A stretch of 5,315 nucleotides of DNA. Origin: Verrucomicrobiota bacterium (GTDB taxonomy: Bacteria > Verrucomicrobiota > Verrucomicrobiia > Chthoniobacterales > JAFAMB01). The translations under genes were made by a program, and so were the position numbers. The stretch spans positions 1 through 5,315 of the forward strand of contig JAFAVN010000282.1 in NCBI GenBank assembly GCA_019242435.1. Direction: 5' to 3'. Shown here piece after piece: positions 1-5,315 of the stretch; the stretch's first letter is position 1, and each line of letters begins with the position of its first letter. The notes beneath the pieces are model-generated. The model was not told the origin of the DNA and did no database searches. It saw only the letters and a program-made list of their open reading frames with translations.

Positions 1-44
1 GTTTGGGAAGATTGGTCACTTTCGGGTGCATGGCCTTGGATGCC

Positions 45-58
45 GCTCCTAGCGGAGC
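45..58. repeat. Palindromic element, copy A
   Basis: GCTCC (45-49) and GGAGC (54-58) are perfect inverted arms around TAGC. An alternative pairing, CCGCT (43-47) with AGCGG (51-55), overlaps it. A nearly identical element lies at 94-106, differing by one base in the centre. It lies in the leader and matches no repeat family I can name. Confidence 0.5.
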
Positions 59-93
59 TCATCACTTCTACGCTGCGGTGCTATAAAGATTTA

Positions 94-106
94 GCTCCTA
101 CGGAGC
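94..106. repeat. Palindromic element, copy B
   Basis: GCTCC (94-98) and GGAGC (102-106) are perfect inverted arms around TAC. This is the copy A sequence with one central G removed. A further inverted pair, ACGCTGC (70-76) and GCAGCGT (105-111), shares bases 105-106 with this element, so the two hairpins would compete in RNA. No T-run follows, so it is not an intrinsic terminator. Confidence 0.5.
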
Positions 107-161
107 AGCGTCACGAGTTCTCAACAGTCCGCTAGCCAATTTAGGCTTAAAAAGGGTTGCC

Positions 162-175
162 TTAGTGTAGACTAA
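162..175. promoter_or_regulatory. Candidate operator dyad upstream of the operon
   Basis: TTAGTGTAGACTAA is symmetric at 6 of 7 base pairs about its centre, which is the form of a site for a dimeric repressor such as a TetR-family protein. TTAGTGT recurs as a direct repeat at 189-195, 27 bases downstream. That second copy sits in the loop of a CCGGC (177-181) / GCCGG (196-200) inverted repeat. The site is about 80 bases before the adaptor start, where a promoter for the operon is expected. I found no convincing -35/-10 pair nearby, and no regulator gene lies in the window, so the role is inferred. Confidence 0.3.
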
Positions 176-255
176 CCCGGCTTTTCTTTTAGTGTGCCGG
201 TGCAATAGTTTTGGGTTTCAAGGATTCTGCCTTCACCAATCGCCACGCCGTCGTG

Positions 256-1326
256 ATGCTGAGAAAGAAAAAGTGGATGACCGGGGCCCTGCTGGTGATA
301 GCAATCGGCATTGGCGGGTGGCTGGTGTGGCGGTACTTCCAGCCTGGCGGCCTTCCCGAGGGTTTTGCTAGCGGCAACGGCCGAATTGAAGGTACAGAAG
401 TGGATGTGGCCACGAAGCTGCCCGGTCGCGTGGCCGATATACTGGTCAACGAAGGTGATTTCGTCACAGCGGGGCAGGTCGTGGCCCAGATGGACACCGC
501 CGTTCTGGAAGCGCAGTTAGCGCAGGCGAAGGCCCAAATGCGCCAAGCCCAAAATGCGCAGAACACGGCCGTCCTGACGATCACTCTGCGAGAAAGTGAG
601 AAGGCCACCGCGAATGCCACCGTCGACCAGCGTCGGGCTGAACTGACTGCCGCGGAGAGGCGATTTGAGCGTAGTGAAGGCCTCGCCAGGACTAATGTCA
701 TTACGCCGCAGCAATTGGATGATGACCGCGCTGCCATGCTGAGCGCGCAAGCTGCCCTGGCAGCTGCTCGCTCGCAGGTGATTTCCTCCGAGGCCGGTAT
801 CCAGGCGGCGAAGTCACAGGTCACCGAAGCGGAGTCAGCAGTTGACGCAGCCAAGGCTGCTGCCGACGCTCTGGCAGCGGATATTGAGGACAGTAAACTC
901 AGGGCGCCGCGAAGCGGTCGCGTGCAATATCGGATTGCCCAGCCCGGCGAAGTGCTAGCCGCGGGCGGCAGGGTGCTGAACCTTATCGACCTCGGCGATA
1001 TTTACATGACTTTCTTCTTGCCCACGCGGCTCGCCGGGCGCGTCGGTCTCGGTAGCGAGGCGCGGCTCGTCCTTGATGCGTGGCCACATTTTGCCGTTCC
1101 CGCCCGGATTTCCTTTGTGGCGAGCGTCGCTCAGTTCACGCCCAAGACGGTGGAGACCGAGAGCGAACGGGAGAAACTCATGTTTCGGGTCAGAGCGCGG
1201 ATAGATCCCGAACTGCTGGAAAAGCATATCCGCCATGTGAAAACTGGGCTGCCCGGGGTGGCCTATGTACGGCTTGATCCAAAGCTGGAATGGCCCGCCA
1301 ATCTGCAAATCAAAATCCCGGAATGA
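256..1326 (+). CDS. yhiI: HlyD-family periplasmic adaptor (membrane fusion protein), YhiI-like
   Basis: This 356-residue protein is probably the inner-membrane-anchored adaptor that links the RbbA/YhhJ ABC transporter to an outer membrane channel. It begins with a basic MLRKKK stretch and one membrane segment at about residues 8-28, with the rest periplasmic. A first half lipoyl domain lies at about 43-80 and a long Ala/Gln/Glu-rich alpha-hairpin at about 82-208. The second lipoyl half is at about 210-245, and a beta-barrel region extends to the C terminus. R139, L143 and T150 at the hairpin tip fit the RxxxLxxxxxxS docking pattern of TolC-linked adaptors, with Thr for Ser. QQLDDDRAA (152-160), QFTPKTVET and VKTGLPGVA match what I recall of E. 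coli YhiI (355 aa). I chose ATG 256 because it gives family length. An in-frame TTG at 211 would add 15 residues, but neither start has a clear ribosome binding site. The gene overlaps rbbA by 4 bases. Substrate unknown. Confidence 0.92.
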   Translation: MLRKKKWMTGALLVIAIGIGGWLVWRYFQPGGLPEGFASGNGRIEGTEVDVATKLPGRVADILVNEGDFVTAGQVVAQMDTAVLEAQLAQAKAQMRQAQNAQNTAVLTITLRESEKATANATVDQRRAELTAAERRFERSEGLARTNVITPQQLDDDRAAMLSAQAALAAARSQVISSEAGIQAAKSQVTEAESAVDAAKAAADALAADIEDSKLRAPRSGRVQYRIAQPGEVLAAGGRVLNLIDLGDIYMTFFLPTRLAGRVGLGSEARLVLDAWPHFAVPARISFVASVAQFTPKTVETESEREKLMFRVRARIDPELLEKHIRHVKTGLPGVAYVRLDPKLEWPANLQIKIPE

Positions 1327-4076
1327 GCAGCCACGTGCCCAGGGCTTCGGCGGTTCGCCTGCGCGATGTCAGCCTGCGATATGGCAAAACCCGTGCCCTG
1401 GAGGCCGTGACTCTCGATGTTCCCGCCCGCCAGATGGTAGGCCTGATTGGGCCGGATGGGGTTGGCAAGTCCAGCCTGCTATCCCTCATCGCGGGGGCCC
1501 ACGTCGTGCAGGCAGGAAAAGTAGAGGTGCTCGGAGGCGACATTTCCGAGCCGCTTCAGCGGCACTCGATCGGCCCGCGGATCGCCTATATGCCGCAAGG
1601 TTTGGGGAAGAACCTTTACCCGACCCTGTCCGTGTTCGAGAATCTCGATTTCTTTGGCCGCTTGTTCGGTCAAGGCCGGGCCGAACGCGAGCGGCGCATC
1701 GCTGATTTGACGGAGAGTACGGGCTTAGCCCGGTTTCTGAACCGGCCCGCCGGAAAGCTTTCGGGCGGGATGAAGCAGAAGCTAGGCTTATGCTGCGCCC
1801 TGATTCATGACCCGGATTTGCTGATCCTCGATGAACCGACCACAGGGGTCGATCCGCTTTCACGCCATCAGTTCTGGGAACTCATCAAACGGATCCGTTC
1901 CGAGCGGCCAGATATGAGCGTCATTGTGGCAACCGCTTATATGGATGAGGCTTCGAACTTCGACCGGCTGGTGGCTATGGACACTGGCCGGGTGCTTGCC
2001 ACTGGCACAACGGAAGAGTTGCTCGTACAGACGAAGAAGACCTCGCTGGAAGAAGCCTTTGTCGCGCTATTGCCGGAGACGAAACGCCGAGGATATCGGG
2101 AGGTGGAGATCCCGTCGCGCGAGGAAGGGGACGGCGAGGTAGCAATCGAAGCGAAAGCGTTGACGAAGCGCTTTGGCGATTTCACCGCCGTGAACCGCGT
2201 GAGCTTCCGCATCGAACGCGGAGAAATCTTTGGTTTCCTCGGCTCTAACGGCTGCGGCAAGACCACTACGATGAAGATGCTGACCGGGCTCCTGCCGGCC
2301 AGCGAAGGGCAGGCGTGGCTTTTCGGTCACGAGGTAAATCCTGATGATATTGAGACCCGTCGCCGGGTTGGCTATATGTCGCAGGCCTTCTCTCTCTATT
2401 CCGAGCTGACTGTCCGCCAGAACCTGGTGCTGAATGCTCGATTGTTCCAGATGCCGGCCGAAAAGATAGCTGCCCGGATTGATGAGGTCGCGCAGCGCTT
2501 CGATCTGGTGAGCGTGATCGACACGCTGCCAGATGCGTTGCCCCTCGGTCAGCGCCAGCGGCTGCAACTGGCCGCCGCGATGATCCATGGGCCGGCGATG
2601 CTGATCCTCGACGAGCCCACCTCCGGCGTTGATCCGGTCGCCCGCGCCTCGTTCTGGCAGACCCTGGTCGAATTGGCCCGCCGCGACCAGGTTACGATCT
2701 TCATCTCGACGCATTTTATGAATGAAGCCGAGCGCTGTGATCGCATTTCGCTCATGCATGCCGGTCAGGTTCTAGCCATCGATGCGCCCGACGCGCTGGT
2801 TAAAAAGCGCGGAGTAGCCACATTGGAAGACGCCTTTGTCAGGTACCTCCAGGACGCGGAGGACGCGGGCAAAGTACAGGAGAATAAGTCGGCACCGAGC
2901 GCCCCTGTTAAGACGCCAGAAGCAAAACCCGGCGCGCATAAAGCCCAGCGATTCTTCGATCTTCGGCGCATGTTCAGCTACACCCGGCGGGAAGCGCTCG
3001 AGTTGCAGCGTGACCCCATCCGTCTGACCCTGGCGCTGCTCGGTAGCGTGATCCTGATGTTCGCGATGGGCTTCGGCATTAGCACGGACGTGGAAAATTT
3101 GACTTTTGCTGTACTGGACCGTGACAACACCCAGACGAGCCGCGACTACACACTCAATCTTTCCGGATCACGCTACTTCAGCCAGCAAGCGCCGATTACC
3201 GACTATGCGCAGATGGACCGGCGCATGCGCGCAGGGGATCTTGCCTTGGCGCTCGAAATTCCGCCCGGTTTTGGGCGCGATATAGCGCGGGGGCGGCCGG
3301 TGCAGATCGGTGCCTGGATCGACGGCGCCATGCCCGCGCGTGCCGAGACCGTGAGAGGCTATGTGCAAGGCATGCACGGTCTCTGGTTGACCCAGCGGGC
3401 GTCACGCAGCCGGCAAGAGGTCGCGCCCGGCTTAGCTAACCTCGAGACCCGGTTTCGTTACAATCCCGATAACCTGAGCATCGTGGCTATGGTGCCGGCA
3501 GTGATACCGCTGCTGCTCATGCTGATTCCGGCGATGCTGACTTCGCTCAGTGTGGTTCGGGAAAAGGAACTCGGTTCTATCATCAACCTGTACGTAACGC
3601 CGGTCACCCGGCTCGAATTCCTCATTGGCAAACAATTGCCCTACGTCGCTCTGGCGCTTTTCAATTTCCTGGTGCTCACCCTGCTCGCCGTTACCGTCTT
3701 CGGTGTCCCCTTTACGGGCAGCTTTACTACTCTGGTCATGGGAGCGCTGCTTTACGTAATGGCATCTACCGCCATGGGGCTGTTCTTCTCGTCCTTCATG
3801 CGTAGCCAAATCGCCGCGGTCTTCGCGACGGCCATCCTGACTTTACTTCCTGCGACCCAGTTTTCCGGCATGATCGATCCGGTGTCTTCCCTGGAAGGCG
3901 TCGGCGCTGCGGTTGGCCGAGTGTATCCCATGACACATTTCCTCACAATTTCGCGCGGCACTTTCTCGAAGGGCCTGAATTTTCAGGATTTGCACTCGTC
4001 CTTCCTGCCTCTTCTGATCGCCATACCCGTCTTACTAGGGTTGAGCGCAGCATTGTTAAAAAAGCAGGAGACTTGA
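1323..4076 (+). CDS. rbbA: RbbA-type tandem ABC ATPase fused to ABC-2 permease
   Basis: This 917-residue inner-membrane protein matches E. coli RbbA (about 911 aa) along its length. ATPase domain 1 has Walker A GPDGVGKS (43-50), Q-loop Q92, signature LSGGM (146-150) and Walker B ending D170/E171. The usual switch histidine is Ala205 (ATAYMDEA). ATPase domain 2 has Walker A GSNGCGKT (307-314), Q354, an atypical signature LPLGQ (406-410), D430/E431 and a normal H464. A variable Lys/Ala/Pro-rich linker (about 511-545) leads to an ABC-2 membrane domain. That domain has a membrane segment at about 567-587, a large periplasmic domain (about 588-715), then about five more segments from 721 to 913. 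VREKELGS (745-752) marks the coupling region. The start at ATG 1323 overlaps the yhiI stop as ATGA, suggesting translational coupling; no good ribosome binding site precedes it. An in-frame ATG at 1290 would add 11 residues inside yhiI and is less likely. E. coli RbbA is reported to bind ribosomes and affect E-site tRNA release; the domains argue equally for export. Confidence 0.96.
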   Translation: MSSHVPRASAVRLRDVSLRYGKTRALEAVTLDVPARQMVGLIGPDGVGKSSLLSLIAGAHVVQAGKVEVLGGDISEPLQRHSIGPRIAYMPQGLGKNLYPTLSVFENLDFFGRLFGQGRAERERRIADLTESTGLARFLNRPAGKLSGGMKQKLGLCCALIHDPDLLILDEPTTGVDPLSRHQFWELIKRIRSERPDMSVIVATAYMDEASNFDRLVAMDTGRVLATGTTEELLVQTKKTSLEEAFVALLPETKRRGYREVEIPSREEGDGEVAIEAKALTKRFGDFTAVNRVSFRIERGEIFGFLGSNGCGKTTTMKMLTGLLPASEGQAWLFGHEVNPDDIETRRRVGYMSQAFSLYSELTVRQNLVLNARLFQMPAEKIAARIDEVAQRFDLVSVIDTLPDALPLGQRQRLQLAAAMIHGPAMLILDEPTSGVDPVARASFWQTLVELARRDQVTIFISTHFMNEAERCDRISLMHAGQVLAIDAPDALVKKRGVATLEDAFVRYLQDAEDAGKVQENKSAPSAPVKTPEAKPGAHKAQRFFDLRRMFSYTRREALELQRDPIRLTLALLGSVILMFAMGFGISTDVENLTFAVLDRDNTQTSRDYTLNLSGSRYFSQQAPITDYAQMDRRMRAGDLALALEIPPGFGRDIARGRPVQIGAWIDGAMPARAETVRGYVQGMHGLWLTQRASRSRQEVAPGLANLETRFRYNPDNLSIVAMVPAVIPLLLMLIPAMLTSLSVVREKELGSIINLYVTPVTRLEFLIGKQLPYVALALFNFLVLTLLAVTVFGVPFTGSFTTLVMGALLYVMASTAMGLFFSSFMRSQIAAVFATAILTLLPATQFSGMIDPVSSLEGVGAAVGRVYPMTHFLTISRGTFSKGLNFQDLHSSFLPLLIAIPVLLGLSAALLKKQET
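4066..4070 (+). promoter_or_regulatory. Ribosome binding site of yhhJ
   Basis: AGGAG lies 9 bases before the ATG at 4080, inside the last codons of rbbA. It is the only strong Shine-Dalgarno sequence in the operon. It fixes the yhhJ start and suggests yhhJ can be translated independently, whereas rbbA appears to rely on coupling to the gene before it. Confidence 0.8.
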
Positions 4077-4079
4077 TCC

Positions 4080-5201
4080 ATGCGTCTATCCAATATCTGG
4101 CATCTCGGCGTGAAAGAATTGCGTGGCCTTATCCGCGATCCGATAATGCTGGTGCTTATCGTTTACTCGTTCACCCTGGCGATTTATAGCGGGGCGACGG
4201 CAATTCCTGAGACACTCAACAAGGCAGCGATCAGCATCGTGGACGAAGATCAGTCGCCTTTGTCGGCGCGAATCATCGATGCTTTTTATCCGCCGCATTT
4301 CCTGCCGCCGGTGATGATCAATCGGCAGGAGATGGACGCTCGGATGGATGCCGGATTGGACACATTCGCCCTGAATATCCCTCCCAATTTTCAACGCGAT
4401 ATGTTGGCTGACCGGCAGCCGGCGATTCAGCTCAACGTCGATGCCACGCGGATGACTCAAGCCTACACTGGCAGCGGCTATATTCAGACTATCGTTGACG
4501 GCGAGGTACGGACATTCGCCCAACGGTACGGCGCCGATCCAGTGCCAGCGGTCGATCTAGCTCTGAGGGCACGCTTTAATCCAAACTTGAGCAGATCCTG
4601 GTTCGGTGCGGTGGTCCAGGTCATCAACAATGTTACGACACTCTCGATTGTGCTGGTCGGCGCCGCATTGATCCGCGAGCGCGAGCGGGGCACCATCGAG
4701 CATCTGTTGGTTATGCCGGTTACTCCCTTTGAAATTATGACCAGTAAGGTTTGGGCGATGGGACTGGTGGTGCTCGCGGCCAGTGCCTTTGCGCTGAGTT
4801 TTATTGTGCAGGGGTTGCTCTCGATCCCGATCCAAGGCTCGATCACGCTCTTCCTGGCCGGCACTGCCCTGCATTTGTTTGCCACCACCTCATTGGGCAT
4901 TTTCCTGGGTACTGTGGCGCGCTCGATGCCGCAATTCGGGTTATTTTTCGTTCTTGTGCTGCTGCCGTTGCAGATGCTATCCGGCGGGCAAACTCCTCGA
5001 GAGAGTATGCCCGAATTGGTGCAGCACCTCATGCTGATTGCCCCGACCACCCACTATGTTGCGCTGGCTCAGGCGATTCTCTTTCGTGGCGCTGGCATCG
5101 GGGTGGTTTGGGTGAATTTCGTTGCGCTGGCCGTGATTGGAGGTGCCTTGTTTGCCTTCTCGTTGGGAAGACTTCGCAAATCCCTTAGCGAAATCCGATA
5201 G
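4080..5201 (+). CDS. yhhJ: ABC-2 type transporter permease, YhhJ-like
   Basis: This 373-residue inner-membrane permease closely matches E. coli YhhJ (about 374 aa). One membrane segment lies at about residues 22-42, followed by a large periplasmic domain (about 43-172) with IPPNFQRD (100-107), VDATRMTQA (120-128) and RFNPNL (165-170). About five more segments follow, near 174-197, 224-246, 254-278, 284-302 and 344-363. IRERERGTIEHLL (198-210) and MPVTPFEI (212-219) form the cytoplasmic stretch expected to contact an ATPase domain. The protein has no ATPase motifs, so it must borrow ATP hydrolysis, most plausibly from RbbA just upstream. Its motifs run parallel to the RbbA membrane half (IPPGFGRD, RFRYNPD, VREKELGS, YVTPVTRLEF), so the two are probably paralogous halves of one channel. 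The gene follows rbbA after 3 bases, with AGGAG 9 bases upstream of the start. The reading frame is intact with a normal family ending. Substrate unknown. Confidence 0.95.
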   Translation: MRLSNIWHLGVKELRGLIRDPIMLVLIVYSFTLAIYSGATAIPETLNKAAISIVDEDQSPLSARIIDAFYPPHFLPPVMINRQEMDARMDAGLDTFALNIPPNFQRDMLADRQPAIQLNVDATRMTQAYTGSGYIQTIVDGEVRTFAQRYGADPVPAVDLALRARFNPNLSRSWFGAVVQVINNVTTLSIVLVGAALIRERERGTIEHLLVMPVTPFEIMTSKVWAMGLVVLAASAFALSFIVQGLLSIPIQGSITLFLAGTALHLFATTSLGIFLGTVARSMPQFGLFFVLVLLPLQMLSGGQTPRESMPELVQHLMLIAPTTHYVALAQAILFRGAGIGVVWVNFVALAVIGGALFAFSLGRLRKSLSEIR

Positions 5202-5203
5202 CG

Positions 5204-5241
5204 CTAGCCGTCTATTTTGGCTAATCCATGGGGCTGCGCCC
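5204..5241. terminator. Weak inverted repeats after the operon, possible terminator region
   Basis: TAGCC (5205-5209) pairs with GGCTA (5219-5223) around a T-rich loop. GGGC (5231-5234) pairs with GCCC (5238-5241) around TGC. Both lie just after the yhhJ stop, where transcription should end, but the stems are only 4-5 base pairs and no proper T-run follows on either strand. Transcription end here is inferred mainly from position. Confidence 0.2.
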
Positions 5242-5242
5242 T

Positions 5243-5315
5243 CTACGCTTTCCTCTGCCAGATCCGACGAACGACTGGTTGTGGCGGTTCTCCCTCGATT
5301 TTCAGTTTCTGAGCC
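5243..5315 (-). CDS. Possible 3' end of a convergent gene (partial, unrecognised)
   Basis: On the minus strand a frame is open from the window edge to a TAG at 5245-5243, giving 23 residues that end EPPQPVVRRIWQRKA. The mix of charged and hydrophobic residues would suit a protein C terminus, and a convergent neighbour would explain the short inverted repeats between the two stop codons. A run this short occurs easily by chance, other frames here are also open, and I recognise no family, so this is a weak call. Confidence 0.2.
   Translation of the reverse strand, partial: AQKLKIEGEPPQPVVRRIWQRKA

Noticed and set aside
1..31. Minus-strand ATG at 31-29 that could start a divergent gene (MHPKVTNLPK)
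   Set aside because: Only ten codons are visible and the purine-rich AAGG is too close to the ATG for a normal ribosome binding site. It cannot be supported without sequence to the left.
82..87. TATAAA as a -10 promoter element
   Set aside because: No -35-like hexamer lies 16-18 bases upstream, so I do not call a promoter from it alone.
1..135. Plus-strand frame open from the window edge to TAG at 133-135 (44 codons), as the end of an upstream gene
   Set aside because: A run of this length is not rare by chance, it crosses both palindromes, and the translation is Trp-rich with no recognisable pattern.
189..854. 221-residue minus-strand open frame opposite the adaptor gene
   Set aside because: It lies antisense to a clearly recognisable gene and its Ala/Ser/Arg-rich composition is typical of an antisense shadow; no motif seen.
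1935..1937. Ala205 in the first H-loop as a sign that rbbA is decaying
   Set aside because: The reading frame is intact and the rest of both ATPase domains is well kept. As I recall E. coli RbbA has the same substitution, so it is a family feature.
2067..2759. 230-residue minus-strand open frame opposite the second ATPase domain of rbbA
   Set aside because: It is fully inside conserved RbbA coding sequence on the other strand; no recognisable domain.
130..5209. CGCTAGCC at 130-137 and again at 5202-5209, as direct repeats bounding a mobile cassette
   Set aside because: An 8-base match between two flanks of this size is expected by chance fairly often, and no recombinase, terminal repeat or target duplication is present.
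5228..5315. Plus-strand ATG at 5228 with a frame open to the window edge (29 codons)
   Set aside because: No ribosome binding site precedes it, no family is recognised, and a minus-strand reading of the same bases looks at least as protein-like.

Overview
The window holds one compact plus-strand operon of three genes. It closely matches in order, length and sequence the yhiI-rbbA-yhhJ cluster known from Escherichia coli and scattered through other Gram-negative bacteria. The first gene encodes a membrane-anchored periplasmic adaptor of the HlyD/membrane fusion protein family. The second encodes a very large protein with two ABC ATPase domains fused to one ABC-2 type membrane domain (RbbA). 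The third encodes a separate ABC-2 type membrane protein (YhhJ). The inner-membrane and periplasmic design implies a diderm, most likely a member of the Pseudomonadota. Coding DNA is moderately GC-rich and the upstream leader is visibly more AT-rich. Genus or class cannot be read from this window.

Layout: bases 1-255 hold no gene I can support. They contain GC-rich palindromes (43-111) and a TTAGT-type dyad (162-175) that may be an operator. The adaptor gene runs 256-1326. rbbA starts inside its stop codon (ATGA at 1323-1326) and runs to 4076. yhhJ begins after 3 untranslated bases, with its own strong ribosome binding site, and ends at 5201. The last 114 bases show weak inverted repeats and perhaps the 3' end of a convergent minus-strand gene.

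How the genes fit together: RbbA supplies two ATPase domains but only one membrane domain, and YhhJ supplies a second membrane domain with parallel motifs. The simplest complex is therefore one RbbA plus one YhhJ, a complete 2+2 ABC exporter. The YhiI-like adaptor would extend it across the periplasm, probably to a TolC-type outer membrane channel encoded elsewhere; the adaptor carries an RLS-type tip motif. The substrate is unknown. E. coli RbbA has also been reported as a ribosome-bound ATPase, and this window does not settle which role applies.

I do not see a wholly new system here. The points most worth a second look are the asymmetric ATP sites in RbbA, the adaptor's tip motif and the structured leader.
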